A stretch of 52,006 nt of DNA from Melioribacteraceae bacterium (GCA_016927595.1 JAFGMI010000044.1:1-52006); one strand, 5' to 3'; shown: positions 1-9,593, counted from the stretch's first letter. Notes: generated by a model from the sequence alone, not told the origin. Numbers and translations are program-made.

Positions 1-2
1 CG

Positions 3-1175
3 AGAAACGCTACTTTTTTTACGGGTATAATAGTATTAGCCGCCCTCTTTATGGGTGAATTTAATGCACTTGCAGCATTGATAACCATGTTCTTTTTAAT
101 AACATACGGTACGTTAAACCTTGTCGTATTCATTCAGCAGAGTATGAATATTATAAGCTTCAGACCGACTTTTAAGGTTCCCAGATTTGTTTCATTGTAC
201 GGAGCTACCGGCTGCATATTTATGATGGTACTTATAAATCCCGTATTTAGTCTAGTCGCAATTGTTGTAATTGTTATTCTCTATATCTGGCTGACAAGAA
301 AAGGTCTGAAAGCAGACTGGGGAGATATAAGAGGAGGAATGTTTCTTGCGCTGGCGGAACGTCTGGCGGCAAAATTCCCAAGGCATCATGTAGCCTGGAA
401 ACCGGATATTCTTATTCCTATAGAAGAACCGAAAGTTTGGGCAGGTCCATTATTGTTTATAAGGAATATCAGTTATCCTTCGGGTAGTTTATTTGCTTTT
501 TCTGTAAAAGATGAAAATATAAAAGAAACCGAAACCGCATTAAGCGATCTCATAAAACCATTACAAGACGAAGGAATACTTGTAAGTTCAACAGTGCTGG
601 AAGATCACGACTTTCTTCACGGGACAAAAATGGTCGTTCAGACTCTAAGGGGCGGAGCATTCAGACCAAACACACTCTTTATTACTCTGGGGAATAATGA
701 GCAGAAAGATACGAACATCGCAACACTTGTATCGATGGCAACTCAATATGAATTGGGGGTTCTGATTTTAAGACAACATACACGTATTGCATTTGGGATG
801 CAGAAAAATATAAATCTGTGGCTGAGAGACAGGAGTCCCAACTGGCATCTCGCCATGCTGATGGCTCTTCAGCTTCAATTAAACTGGGAGGGAAAGATTA
901 ATCTGGTTACAGTAGCTCAGGAAAAAACTGATGAAGCCAGATTATACAAATTCCTTAACAGATTAAGCGACAGGACAAGGCTGCCTTCACTTACTGAATT
1001 TCATGTGCTGAAAGGTAGCTTCCAGGAGGCTCTGTCGAATTCACCCAGAGCGGATATAAATTTGTTCGGACTCAGTGACGAATTAAATTTTCAATTAATG
1101 AGAGAGACACCAGAACTGATTAAATCCTCGTGTCTTATCGTTAAAGATTCGGGAAAAGAAAGTGCTCTTGCTTAG
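3..1175 (+). CDS. SLC12-like cation-chloride cotransporter/APC permease, C-terminal part (5' truncated)
   Basis: The reading frame is open from the left edge, so the start lies outside the window. The visible part begins with the last membrane segments of an APC-superfamily transporter (several hydrophobic helices within roughly the first 110 residues), followed by a soluble tail of about 270 residues. That tail contains the phrases RPNTLFITLG and MVVQTLRGG, which resemble the cytosolic C-terminal domain of SLC12-type (Na-K-Cl / K-Cl) cotransporters. Its likely role is ion-coupled transport across the inner membrane; the substrate cannot be read from this fragment. It ends 26 bases before the convergent end of the DUF3160 gene, with no clear hairpin between them. 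An amino-acid permease of the same superfamily is the main alternative. Confidence 0.6.
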   Translation, partial: RNATFFTGIIVLAALFMGEFNALAALITMFFLITYGTLNLVVFIQQSMNIISFRPTFKVPRFVSLYGATGCIFMMVLINPVFSLVAIVVIVILYIWLTRKGLKADWGDIRGGMFLALAERLAAKFPRHHVAWKPDILIPIEEPKVWAGPLLFIRNISYPSGSLFAFSVKDENIKETETALSDLIKPLQDEGILVSSTVLEDHDFLHGTKMVVQTLRGGAFRPNTLFITLGNNEQKDTNIATLVSMATQYELGVLILRQHTRIAFGMQKNINLWLRDRSPNWHLAMLMALQLQLNWEGKINLVTVAQEKTDEARLYKFLNRLSDRTRLPSLTEFHVLKGSFQEALSNSPRADINLFGLSDELNFQLMRETPELIKSSCLIVKDSGKESALA

Positions 1176-1201
1176 TTCAATAATTTTATAGTTAATTTCT
1201 G

Positions 1202-3748
1202 TTATTTTATCAGATTCATCTTTCCAATTAATCTCTCCGCCCCGACATTCAGTGAATAGAAGTAAATCCCGCTTGAAACCTTCAAACCGGCAGTATTTGT
1301 TCCGTCCCATTCTGTTAGATAATTCCCGGACGGAAGTACATTATTAACAAGTTCTTTAATTAGTTCTCCGGAGATATCATAAACCGACAGTTTCACATTC
1401 CTGTTAGCGGCACCAGACGGAATGGTATATGAAATTATAGTACTAGGATTGAACGGATTCGGATAATTCTGTGATAGAAATATTTCCGCCGGTAGATGTT
1501 CCTGATTTTTTCCATTCTTTACTGAAGTGATAAGAGAAATACCTGTGCCGTAGGAATTACCTTCCTTGTCAGCCATATATATGTTTACCCATTCAGGTCG
1601 TGATGCCGCCGGCAGATAATTCTCATTCCATTCTTCATCGGTAATACGGTAAAAATTAGTTGTAGTATATTCATGATAACTACTGACAGGACCGGCAAAA
1701 GCCACATATTCTCCGGAAGGCAGCCCGGCAGCAATGATCATAAGATCGATATCACCGGTGCCTGAATGCTTTACCCATCCAACCATGCCTCCCCCTGCGT
1801 CGGTAGGTGCCGTATGATAGTCTGCCACAAGCCTGTCTTTGTTCAGCATAGTCTCTCCTCCGCTGTACATGGGATAATACAATCGGGTATACCAACCCTG
1901 ATAATCAGGTACGCAGCTGAAAGATTCACTGAGCATAGATTTCAAAAAACTTATTTCATCTTCAGTTAATCCGGTTTCGTTCAATTGCTTAATCGCTATG
2001 TTTCCGAGTGTGTCTGCCACACCGGAGAGATGAGTAAAGTAATTTAATATATCCTGTTTGCGGTAATCATCTCCGAAATCGATCGAAATTATTTTATCAT
2101 AAGCCGAATTAGCCAGCTGCTCAACACTCGAATAAAATTCCGGAACTGGTTCAACATAGCTATATGGATAGGAACAAACAGCACCTCCGGTATAGGATTG
2201 TTTTGCATACAGCAGATTATCGTGCCTTAGCTCAGTCCAGGAAGCCAGCTGCGTATTCATGGTTTTCTGCCACCATGCTGCAGACTGCATAAATTGCGGC
2301 AGTTGTTCCCTGTTTTGAGGAGGATTAAGAGAACGTATAGCATTAAGCCAGTTATTATAGATAGTACTGTTCCAGAATTCATCTTTGTACTGATCAATCA
2401 GGTAACGAAGCGCAGCAAGATTAGATGCATATTTATACTGTTCCAGTTCGTCCTGTAATAATTGAAGTGCCGCATCATTACCGAGCGCGAACAATACATC
2501 AAGCGTGGAAGGAAGCATCCGCTTTATCTTAATACCGTTATAGTTTATTTTATCATATACAACGCTGCCGGTTATATAAGAGTCGATCACAAACCTTTGT
2601 CCGAATAATAAAAAAGATGAAGCCGGTTTGATATCTTCAGCCGAAAAGGGATTAATTATAAGTACCTGAGAGAGAATCCGCTGGTCTGCGTAAGACTGAT
2701 TCCTCAATATGTTCTGGAAGAGTTCGAAATTAAGCGAATCCAGGATTTGCTGCGACGATGTTAATCCTGATTTTTGCATAACATCAGCCAGGTTTGAAAT
2801 CGTTACATTATCCTGTTCCCCGACGAACAACTCTATCATCTCATTTATTTCATTATACTCAGCGGTCAGCTCACAAAATTCAATCAGTTCCTTCAGCAGC
2901 AAAGAAGAAAAGGCTTGTCTTCGAACATCGCTTAAAGCCGGGGGATCTTTGGCATTTGGCGAGATCAGATACAGCTCCATTTTTCCGAACCATATCATGA
3001 CTCTGAAATATTCTTCCAATTCCCGATAGTACGTATCTGCATAATGTCCGCGGGGTTTAAACTGACTGAAATCAATTTTTCTGGGAATGCTGGAAAGAAA
3101 ATTAATCTCAGCGTATTCTTCATTGTAAATCAGTTCCAGAATTTTCTTTATCTCTTCCGAATTCTGATTGTAAACAGCGGTGTAATTATCATCAAAAAGT
3201 TTAAGCGGCACGCTCAGGTACAAATCCAGATCGCGCAGACCTCTTTCAATTTCCGGCGACAATGTATACCGGTTTCCGAATAAAGTAATCTGACTTTGCA
3301 GACGCTCAATAAAGTTTTTTACTTTAGGAATTAACAGCGATAATTCCATTTGCTTAAGTATTTCATCGTATGATCTGTGAACAGCATGAATGATTGCATC
3401 GGAAGTAATAAATACCGGCAGATCCTTGTGGAATATATCTGCAAGCTGCTCGCCGAATGAATTTTTCGCAAGTCTCTCGGTTACAACGAATCCGTTATTG
3501 TTTAGTAATAACCTTTCTTCGCTGGTCAATCCATACTTAATCTCTATCGAATCTGAATATAATGCATCTGTCCATGAACGGTTTAAATTGGATTTGAAAA
3601 TCCCCGCATTATATGAATCCGTCAGCTGTGCATAGGTTAAATCTTTATTTTGTTGCAGAAACGATTTGTAGGAATCGAGATCCAGGGATGTTTGGCTTGT
3701 TAGATTAATTGCAAACAGGAATAACAAAACTGCGATTTTAAATTTCAT
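1202..3748 (-). CDS. Secreted DUF3160 protein with T9SS type A sorting domain
   Basis: About 848 residues. I chose the ATG that follows an AAAGGGGG ribosome-binding site and opens a clean signal peptide (MKFKIAVLLFLFAINL). An ATG nine codons upstream lacks both. The body resembles the DUF3160 family (phrases such as DLPVFITSDAIIHAVHRSYD near the N-terminus and YHTAPTDAGGG later), whose biochemical function is unknown. The last ~80 residues carry the T9SS signature NYPNPFNPST and end in a beta-rich domain finishing GKMNLIK, so the protein is expected to cross the outer membrane through T9SS and stay on the surface or be released. It stands alone between a convergent transporter and a downstream-facing intergenic gap. 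Confidence 0.8.
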   Translation of the reverse strand: MKFKIAVLLFLFAINLTSQTSLDLDSYKSFLQQNKDLTYAQLTDSYNAGIFKSNLNRSWTDALYSDSIEIKYGLTSEERLLLNNNGFVVTERLAKNSFGEQLADIFHKDLPVFITSDAIIHAVHRSYDEILKQMELSLLIPKVKNFIERLQSQITLFGNRYTLSPEIERGLRDLDLYLSVPLKLFDDNYTAVYNQNSEEIKKILELIYNEEYAEINFLSSIPRKIDFSQFKPRGHYADTYYRELEEYFRVMIWFGKMELYLISPNAKDPPALSDVRRQAFSSLLLKELIEFCELTAEYNEINEMIELFVGEQDNVTISNLADVMQKSGLTSSQQILDSLNFELFQNILRNQSYADQRILSQVLIINPFSAEDIKPASSFLLFGQRFVIDSYITGSVVYDKINYNGIKIKRMLPSTLDVLFALGNDAALQLLQDELEQYKYASNLAALRYLIDQYKDEFWNSTIYNNWLNAIRSLNPPQNREQLPQFMQSAAWWQKTMNTQLASWTELRHDNLLYAKQSYTGGAVCSYPYSYVEPVPEFYSSVEQLANSAYDKIISIDFGDDYRKQDILNYFTHLSGVADTLGNIAIKQLNETGLTEDEISFLKSMLSESFSCVPDYQGWYTRLYYPMYSGGETMLNKDRLVADYHTAPTDAGGGMVGWVKHSGTGDIDLMIIAAGLPSGEYVAFAGPVSSYHEYTTTNFYRITDEEWNENYLPAASRPEWVNIYMADKEGNSYGTGISLITSVKNGKNQEHLPAEIFLSQNYPNPFNPSTIISYTIPSGAANRNVKLSVYDISGELIKELVNNVLPSGNYLTEWDGTNTAGLKVSSGIYFYSLNVGAERLIGKMNLIK

Positions 3749-3943
3749 TTTTCCCCCTTTATTATCCCGCAGCATTATTTTCAGACAAGAGTACTAACCG
3801 GAAATGTTTTCCGGTCTTTCATACAATAGCTAATTTTTTAAACTAATATTTCTGAAAATAAAGGAATAAATCAATGTAAATAATATTCTCTGAAAATATT
3901 TTAAATCCCGAGCAATATCAATAGTCAAATCATGCAGCATGGT

Positions 3944-4849
3944 TTAAACATTTTTCTCCATTTCGGTTTTTATAATTGACAGTGCTTCTTCAATTTTATG
4001 CGGCTTATAACCCAGTTGTGTCTGCGCCTTTAGAATTATCAATCCTGATTTAAGAGGTCTTGCGGCTGGCTGATTCAATTCCTTGGTTTCAATTTCCCGG
4101 ATCAGAGACTCGTTAAGATCAAAGAACTCGGCAATGCGGATTGCAAAATCATACCGCGATAAAAATTCATTTCCTCCAATATTGTAAATTCCGTATTTGC
4201 CAAATTCAATAATTTTCGAGATTCCCTGAACAAGGTCGTTTATTAGAGTAGGATTATTTATCTGATCAGTTACTATGCGAATCTCTTTACCCTGTTTCAG
4301 TGAATCGATAATCCAATTAACGAAATCGGGTCTTCCGTATTTTGTATGACCATAAAGAACATTTGTTCTTACGATAGTAGCTTTGCGATATTTACTTCTG
4401 AGAAGATTTTCACTTGCTAACTTTGAGCGACCGTAGGAACTGATCGGATTCGGTTTAGCAGTTTCATCATATGGTCCTTCTTTCCCGTCAAAAACATAAT
4501 CTGTTGAGAGGTGTATTATATGCGAATCGCAGGAGTTCCCAGCCTTTATTAAATTTTCCACGCCTGAAACATTTACTTTCCACGATAGTTCCTTTTCAGA
4601 TTCACATCCGTCAACATTAGTAAAAGCAGCGGTATTGATTATAAAATCAGGGTAGAACTTTTTAATCGAATTCTGGACGCTTTTTTTAGATGTGATATCG
4701 ACCTGCATATAATCAACGTTATCAATCCATGAACTTTCCTCTGCCGAGCAGCAGAGAAGCTCGGTGTTATTGCTTTTCGAATAATAATCGACCAGCTTCT
4801 GACCAAGCATACCGTTAGAACCTACAATACATACTCTTTTTTTAATCAT
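3944..4849 (-). CDS. rfbD: dTDP-4-dehydrorhamnose reductase-like (RmlD/RfbD) SDR enzyme
   Basis: About 301 residues, the normal length for RmlD. It is an extended short-chain dehydrogenase: the NAD(P)-binding loop GSNGMLGQ is at the N-terminus, STDYVFDG follows the fourth strand, and the catalytic Tyr-Lys pair is in YGRSKLASE. RmlD performs the last step of dTDP-L-rhamnose synthesis by reducing the 4-keto sugar. The ATG at 4849 is preferred; a GTG two codons earlier is also possible. Either start overlaps the 3' end of the upstream PfkB kinase gene, so the two are translationally coupled. The partners rmlA and rmlB are not in this window and the epimerase rfbC lies about 3.5 kb away, so a relative acting on another nucleotide sugar is possible. 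Confidence 0.78.
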   Translation of the reverse strand: MIKKRVCIVGSNGMLGQKLVDYYSKSNNTELLCCSAEESSWIDNVDYMQVDITSKKSVQNSIKKFYPDFIINTAAFTNVDGCESEKELSWKVNVSGVENLIKAGNSCDSHIIHLSTDYVFDGKEGPYDETAKPNPISSYGRSKLASENLLRSKYRKATIVRTNVLYGHTKYGRPDFVNWIIDSLKQGKEIRIVTDQINNPTLINDLVQGISKIIEFGKYGIYNIGGNEFLSRYDFAIRIAEFFDLNESLIREIETKELNQPAARPLKSGLIILKAQTQLGYKPHKIEEALSIIKTEMEKNV

Positions 4850-5753
4850 ACCCACTGTTAAAGATTTCTCTAAGTTTCTTATATTCTTTAAAATTCAAAA
4901 ATGTAGTAGCAAACCCAGCACATTTATTCGCTTTAATCAATGCTGATTCCGGATCACCGCTTTTAATATATGAATAAAAAAACACTGCCCCAAAAATATC
5001 TCCGCAGCCTATCAGATTTACAGCTTTAACCTCGGTTGCCGGCAACGCTTTAGTACAAATTTCATTATCCTTTCTATAATGCATTATAACCCCTTCGGAG
5101 CCGAGTGTTACAATTAATATTTTAACACCTAAACTAAAAATCCATTCTGTAAGTTTTTCCCGGTCACTGATTATACTTAAACTATAAAGTTCCGATTTGT
5201 TAACCTGTATTATATCGACATTCCTGATCCATTCTGCTGCATCGGGTATAACTCGAAAATGCCGATGGAGTTCTTTACCGATACCTCTCGAAAGCGTATG
5301 AATATCGAGGTATATCATTCCCTTATACTTTTTCCTTACAGCATGCAAGTCGTTAAGATCAATGTCTATGCCTGATATCATATTTATTAAAACGCCGTTA
5401 TAATCATTGAATGAAATATCATCGTCAATCTTTAATTTAATTGAATGATCAGAATATACCTCCATTCTTTCCTGTGCGGCATGTTCAATTAAAGTGACAG
5501 TATTAATCTTGTCAATAATCCTGGAATGTTTCAAATTAATTCTATCATATACATCTTTAAATAAAATATAACTTCGCCGGTCATAATTAGTTAAAAGATC
5601 TATTGCATCATCATTTCCGATAATATTTACCAATCCTGTGCATGTATAATAAATTCCACCTGGTTTGGTTATAACAGAACCGCCGGTACTGAAATTGTCG
5701 ATAACAGTTGAACCAATTACAAGAATCCTGCGTTTAGGCGATGGTGTATTCAT
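4842..5753 (-). CDS. PfkB/ribokinase-family carbohydrate kinase
   Basis: 303 residues, the usual size for the ribokinase fold. The C-terminal anion-hole and catalytic-base motif appears as GCGDIFGAVFF, with Cys in place of the usual Ala of GAGD, and the preceding VTLGSEGV strand is typical of the family. The N-terminal glycine motif is degenerate. The protein should phosphorylate a sugar, nucleoside or related alcohol with ATP; the substrate cannot be read from sequence. It overlaps the rfbD-like gene downstream and is transcribed away from bshA across a short divergent promoter region. The coupling with a nucleotide-sugar reductase suggests a sugar-activation role, but that is inference. Confidence 0.75.
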   Translation of the reverse strand: MNTPSPKRRILVIGSTVIDNFSTGGSVITKPGGIYYTCTGLVNIIGNDDAIDLLTNYDRRSYILFKDVYDRINLKHSRIIDKINTVTLIEHAAQERMEVYSDHSIKLKIDDDISFNDYNGVLINMISGIDIDLNDLHAVRKKYKGMIYLDIHTLSRGIGKELHRHFRVIPDAAEWIRNVDIIQVNKSELYSLSIISDREKLTEWIFSLGVKILIVTLGSEGVIMHYRKDNEICTKALPATEVKAVNLIGCGDIFGAVFFYSYIKSGDPESALIKANKCAGFATTFLNFKEYKKLREIFNSGYD

Positions 5754-5791
5754 AAATTGTCTGACGAAAGTTATTTATTTAGTATTTTTTA

Positions 5792-5817
5792 TTGTAATTT
5801 GATTCTCAAATTTACAA
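5792..5817. promoter_or_regulatory. Inverted repeat between divergent genes (possible operator)
   Basis: In the short gap between the PfkB kinase gene (leftward) and bshA (rightward) there is a near-perfect palindrome. The inner arms TTTGA and TCAAA are separated by TTC, and the outer arms TTGTAA and TTACAA flank them with one extra base on the right. Such symmetry in a divergent promoter is typical of a dimeric repressor or activator site. No regulator can be assigned, and AT-rich sequence makes chance palindromes fairly common. Confidence 0.35.
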
Positions 5818-5848
5818 CAATTCTTAATTATCAATTAAGCACAAAAGA

Positions 5849-6976
5849 ATGAAAATCGGAATTACATGTTACCCTACCTATGGCGGAAGCGGAGTTGTAG
5901 CTACCGAACTGGGAAAAGAATTAGCTTCGCTCGGTCACGAAATACATTTTATAACGTATGCTTTTCCGCACCGGCTTACTAATTTTTATGAAAATATATT
6001 TTATCACGAAGTTGAATTGAGCAGTTACCCGCTGTTCGAACACAGTTTGTACTCTCTTGCATTAACAAGCAAAATGCTCGAAGTGACCGAGTACGAAAAA
6101 CTTGATTTAATTCACGTGCATTATGCTATTCCACATGCAACCAGCGCATTTCTGGCCAAGCAGATCTTAAAGAAAAATAATGCTGACATCAAAATCATCA
6201 CAACCCTTCATGGAACCGATATAACGCTGGTTGGATTAGAGCCATCTTTCCTGCCGCTGGTTAAATTCAGCATCGAAGAGAGCGATGGAGTGACTGCGGT
6301 ATCCAGATTTTTAAAAGAGAAAACTCTTACAAATTATGATATCAATAAAGATATAAAAGTGATCTATAATTTTGTTGACACAGAACTTTTTTCACCCAGT
6401 AAAAACGAACTGTTCCGCAGTCATATTGCACCGAACGGTGAAAAAGTAATGATTCACACTTCCAATTTCCGTGTAGTTAAAAGAGTATCTGATGCGATCA
6501 GAGTTTTGAATGAAGTCAAAAAAGAATTGCCCGCAAAATTAGTTCTGATAGGTGACGGACCAGACAGATCCGAGTGTGAACGGCTTGCGAGAGAATTAAA
6601 CCTGCAAAAAGATGTTTTATTTCTGGGCAAGCAGGATGGACTTGCCGAACTACTTAATGCAGCCGATTTATTCCTTATGCCGTCGCAATCCGAGAGCTTT
6701 GGCTTATCTGCTCTTGAGGCAATGTCGTGCGGATTGCCTGTTGTCAGTTCCAGCGTAGGCGGACTGCCTGAATTAATAAGACATAATGAAACAGGTTATA
6801 TTGCCGAGATCGGCGATATTAACAGAATGGCTAAATATTCTGTTGACCTGCTGAGCAACGATAAAAAGTATAAAGCATTTTCAGAAAATTCCCGTTCAAG
6901 AGCTGTAAATGAATTCGACAGAAATGTTATTGTTCCACGTTATGTAGACTATTACGGAGAAATTCTTAATAAATAA
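5849..6976 (+). CDS. bshA: N-acetyl-alpha-D-glucosaminyl L-malate synthase (bacillithiol synthesis)
   Basis: 375 residues, the normal BshA length, with a GT-B / GT4 glycosyltransferase fold. The N-terminus carries the BshA-like opening ITCYPTYGGSGVVATELG, the mid-region has HGTDITLVG, and the nucleotide-sugar site has the GT4 motif ESFGLSALEAMSCGLPVV. BshA joins UDP-GlcNAc and L-malate in the first step of bacillithiol synthesis, a low-molecular-weight thiol used for redox buffering. The other pathway enzymes (BshB, BshC) are not in the window. The gene is monocistronic here, ends convergent with ugd, and shares a bidirectional hairpin with it. Another GT4 enzyme is possible but less likely given the N-terminal match. 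Confidence 0.9.
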   Translation: MKIGITCYPTYGGSGVVATELGKELASLGHEIHFITYAFPHRLTNFYENIFYHEVELSSYPLFEHSLYSLALTSKMLEVTEYEKLDLIHVHYAIPHATSAFLAKQILKKNNADIKIITTLHGTDITLVGLEPSFLPLVKFSIEESDGVTAVSRFLKEKTLTNYDINKDIKVIYNFVDTELFSPSKNELFRSHIAPNGEKVMIHTSNFRVVKRVSDAIRVLNEVKKELPAKLVLIGDGPDRSECERLARELNLQKDVLFLGKQDGLAELLNAADLFLMPSQSESFGLSALEAMSCGLPVVSSSVGGLPELIRHNETGYIAEIGDINRMAKYSVDLLSNDKKYKAFSENSRSRAVNEFDRNVIVPRYVDYYGEILNK

Positions 6977-6997
6977 GCCTGAAATCATTCAGGCTTA
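6974..6997. terminator. Bidirectional hairpin shared by bshA and ugd 3' ends
   Basis: A perfect 10-base-pair stem (TAAGCCTGAA / TTCAGGCTTA) with a four-base loop starts in the bshA stop codon and runs through the last codons and stop of ugd on the other strand. The two convergent genes are eight bases apart, so one hairpin can serve both. It lacks a long T-tract on either side, so efficiency is uncertain. Confidence 0.6.
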
Positions 6998-8316
6998 ACA
7001 ACTTCCTTCCCGATACTGTAATGGTAAAATCCAGCTGTTTTGGTATGTCTTCTGTTATATATATTTCTTCCATCAAAAATAACCGGATTTTTAAGCAGCG
7101 ATTTTATTTGATCGAAATCAGGGGTTCTAAACTCATTCCATTCAGTAACAACTATAAGTGCATCGGCATCTTCGAGACATTCATACTGATCATCCGCATA
7201 TTGGATTCTATCCTGAAGATAGAATTTTGCGTTCTCTATCGCAGCAGGATCATAAGCTGTTACCTCAGCCCCCAATTCCAGCAATTTATTAATTATAACA
7301 ACCGATGGAGCTTCTCTCATATCATCCGTATTAGGTTTGAAAGCCAGGCCCCATAATGCAAATCTTCTGCCGGATAAATTATTGCCGAAGTGTTTGAGTA
7401 TCTTGTTAACAAGTACTCCTTTTTGTTCCTTGTTTATTTTATCAACAAGTGTCAGAATCTTCATTTCACTGTTTACTTCTTTGGACGTTTTTATCATGGC
7501 GTTAACATCTTTAGGAAAACATGAACCGCCGTAACCAATCCCGGCAAATAAAAACCTTTTACCGATTCTGTTATCGGTTCCCATTCCCTTTCTTACAAGG
7601 TCCACGTTAGCACCGACACGTTCGCAAAAATTTGCGAGTTCGTTCATAAAAGTAATTCTCATTGCCAGATAAGAATTTGCTGCATACTTGGTTACTTCAG
7701 AACTTTCAGGATTCATTTCGATTATCGGATTTCCCTGGCGTACAAAAGCATCATAAAGCAGTTTTAATTTTTTGAACACATGTTCGCTATTAGCACCGAT
7801 AACAATTCTGTCAGGCTTCATAAAGTCTTCAACTGCAAATCCCTCCCGCAGAAATTCGGGATTTGAAACTACTTCAAAATTTTCTACTCCGTGAGAGGCA
7901 ATAATTTCCGTAACCTTTCTGCTTGTCCCGACCGGGACAGTACTTTTATTCACAATAATTTTAAACTCGTGTTCTTTTTCCTCTTTCAGAATCCTTCCGA
8001 TTTCATCGGATACACCCATAACATACTTCAGATCAGCAGAACCGTCTTCGTCCTGCGGAGTTGGAAGACAGAGGAAAATGACTTCCGATTTTTTAACAGA
8101 ATCACTGAGATTATCGGTGAAGTGAAGTCTCTTGCTTTCTATATTCCTGTGAAAGAGTACTTCAAGCCCCGGCTCGTAAATCGGAACCTCCGAGTTCTTT
8201 AACTTTTTCAATTTTTCCTGATTGTTATCTACACAAATTACTTCATTACCCATCTCTGCAAAACAAGTTCCCGATACCAAACCCACATAACCTGTACCAA
8301 TAACAGCTAAACGCAT
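6985..8316 (-). CDS. ugd: UDP-glucose 6-dehydrogenase
   Basis: 443 residues, typical of bacterial Ugd/TuaD. The N-terminal Rossmann motif GTGYVGLVSG binds NAD, and the catalytic cysteine lies in GYGGSCFPKDVNA near residue 260; the C-terminal domain carries ALWGLAFKPNTDDMRE. The enzyme oxidises UDP-glucose twice to UDP-glucuronate, a precursor for acidic surface polysaccharides. The ATG is preceded by a strong GGAGGG ribosome-binding site. It follows rfbC by 14 bases in the same direction, so the two form an operon for nucleotide-sugar supply. A UDP-ManNAc dehydrogenase paralogue is a less likely alternative. Confidence 0.93.
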   Translation of the reverse strand: MRLAVIGTGYVGLVSGTCFAEMGNEVICVDNNQEKLKKLKNSEVPIYEPGLEVLFHRNIESKRLHFTDNLSDSVKKSEVIFLCLPTPQDEDGSADLKYVMGVSDEIGRILKEEKEHEFKIIVNKSTVPVGTSRKVTEIIASHGVENFEVVSNPEFLREGFAVEDFMKPDRIVIGANSEHVFKKLKLLYDAFVRQGNPIIEMNPESSEVTKYAANSYLAMRITFMNELANFCERVGANVDLVRKGMGTDNRIGKRFLFAGIGYGGSCFPKDVNAMIKTSKEVNSEMKILTLVDKINKEQKGVLVNKILKHFGNNLSGRRFALWGLAFKPNTDDMREAPSVVIINKLLELGAEVTAYDPAAIENAKFYLQDRIQYADDQYECLEDADALIVVTEWNEFRTPDFDQIKSLLKNPVIFDGRNIYNRRHTKTAGFYHYSIGKEVVKPE

Positions 8317-8330
8317 TTATCCCTCCGAAA

Positions 8331-8879
8331 TTAATAAATAAAATCTCTATCGATATTCTTAAATAAAATTCCATTCAGATCTTTGCGTGAAAGTCTGGGC
8401 TCTTTTACTTTCCAGTCAATGTTCAGGTCCGGATCATCGAAGCGTATACAGCGTTCACTTTCGGCATTATATAACTGAGTGCATTTATACTGAAATACAG
8501 CCGACTCCGATAAAACTGAAAATCCATGAGCGAATCCCGGCGGAATCCATAACTGCAGTTTGTTTTCATCGGATAAAACCTGTGAAAAGTATTGACCGTA
8601 AGTGGGAGATCCATACCGGATATCTACAGCTATATCGAGTACCGTACCCTCAAATACCGAGCATAATTTTCCCTGGGCAGAATTACCAATCTGATAATGA
8701 AGACCTCTGATAACACCAGATGATGATCTGGAAATATTATCCTGCTTAAACTCGGATGGCAGTCCAATATTTTTATATTTTTCACGGCTGAAACTTTCAA
8801 AGAAATATCCTCTTTCATCAGTATAAATATCCGGTTCTATAACAAGAAGACCTTCAATTTTAGCTTGAATAACATTCAT
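8331..8879 (-). CDS. rfbC: dTDP-4-dehydrorhamnose 3,5-epimerase
   Basis: 182 residues, the normal RmlC size, with a cupin fold. Family motifs are in order: DERGYFFESF at the N-terminus, the catalytic histidine region RGLHYQ, DIRYGSPTYGQY, and PPGFAHGFSVLS. It epimerises the C3 and C5 positions of dTDP-4-keto-6-deoxyglucose ahead of the reductase RmlD. It is the first gene of an rfbC-ugd operon and diverges from the MarR regulator across about 220 bases. An rfbD-like gene lies nearby, but rmlA and rmlB are not seen in the window. Confidence 0.93.
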   Translation of the reverse strand: MNVIQAKIEGLLVIEPDIYTDERGYFFESFSREKYKNIGLPSEFKQDNISRSSSGVIRGLHYQIGNSAQGKLCSVFEGTVLDIAVDIRYGSPTYGQYFSQVLSDENKLQLWIPPGFAHGFSVLSESAVFQYKCTQLYNAESERCIRFDDPDLNIDWKVKEPRLSRKDLNGILFKNIDRDFIY

Positions 8880-9100
8880 AATAATTTAACCGGTTGCTTA
8901 ATTATAAATTCGAAAAATTACGAACGTAAAGTTAAAGAATTTAAGTCAAACACACAGGTGTTTCAATTCGACGCCGGATAATCCACCCAGGAAGACAGAA
9001 AGGTTGATGCCGCGGATAAATCGTTGCTAATTATAAAATACTTGTTTATCCTTTAAATACTATTTATTTTAGGATGTAAAGTAATCTGGAATTTACTGGA

Positions 9101-9562
9101 ATGGAATCAAGAAAAAAAACAGAGCAATTAGCCGAAGAGATGGCAGAACTTACCTGTGAACTGGCAAGGACTTGCAGCGACAAAGAAAATTATTTTGCTT
9201 CGCTTTTTAACCTGACACCTGCTGAGTTTAAGTGTCTGCGGTTATTTTCAAAAACGAACTCATTAACTATTAAGACAATTTCCGTTCTGATGAATCTTAC
9301 ACCGGGAAGAATTACACACATTTTAACATCACTCGAAAAGAAAAAATTTATAAAAAGAAAAACCGACACATACGACAAGAGGAATGTAATAGTAACTCTT
9401 ACGGGTAACAGCGAACCGTTTTTAAAGAATCTCAACCATAGTCATATTAAACTCCATGAAGAGATACTTCAGAATATTGAACAGGGGAAACACGAAGAGA
9501 TACTTGATGCGATCAAACAACTTATAAACGCTTTGAGAACCTGGTCCGCAAAACTTGATTAA
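9101..9562 (+). CDS. MarR-family winged-helix transcriptional regulator
   Basis: 153 residues, the usual MarR length. A winged helix-turn-helix is clear: the recognition region LTPGRITHILTSLEKKKFIKR is followed by the wing residues TYDKRNVIVTLT, flanked by helices that would form the dimer interface. MarR proteins bind palindromic operators and usually respond to small phenolic or oxidative signals. It diverges from the rfbC-ugd operon and converges with the FadL-like gene, from which it is separated by a bidirectional terminator. Autoregulation or control of the divergent operon is plausible but not shown by a recognisable operator. Confidence 0.85.
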   Translation: MESRKKTEQLAEEMAELTCELARTCSDKENYFASLFNLTPAEFKCLRLFSKTNSLTIKTISVLMNLTPGRITHILTSLEKKKFIKRKTDTYDKRNVIVTLTGNSEPFLKNLNHSHIKLHEEILQNIEQGKHEEILDAIKQLINALRTWSAKLD

Positions 9563-9566
9563 AAAA

Positions 9567-9593
9567 GAAAGGGTATCGAATAGATACCCTTTC
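9567..9593. terminator. Bidirectional rho-independent terminator
   Basis: An 11-base-pair perfect stem (GAAAGGGTATC / GATACCCTTTC) with a five-base loop lies between the convergent MarR and FadL-like genes. It has an A-run on its left side and a short T-rich run on its right, so it can act in both directions. Confidence 0.8.
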
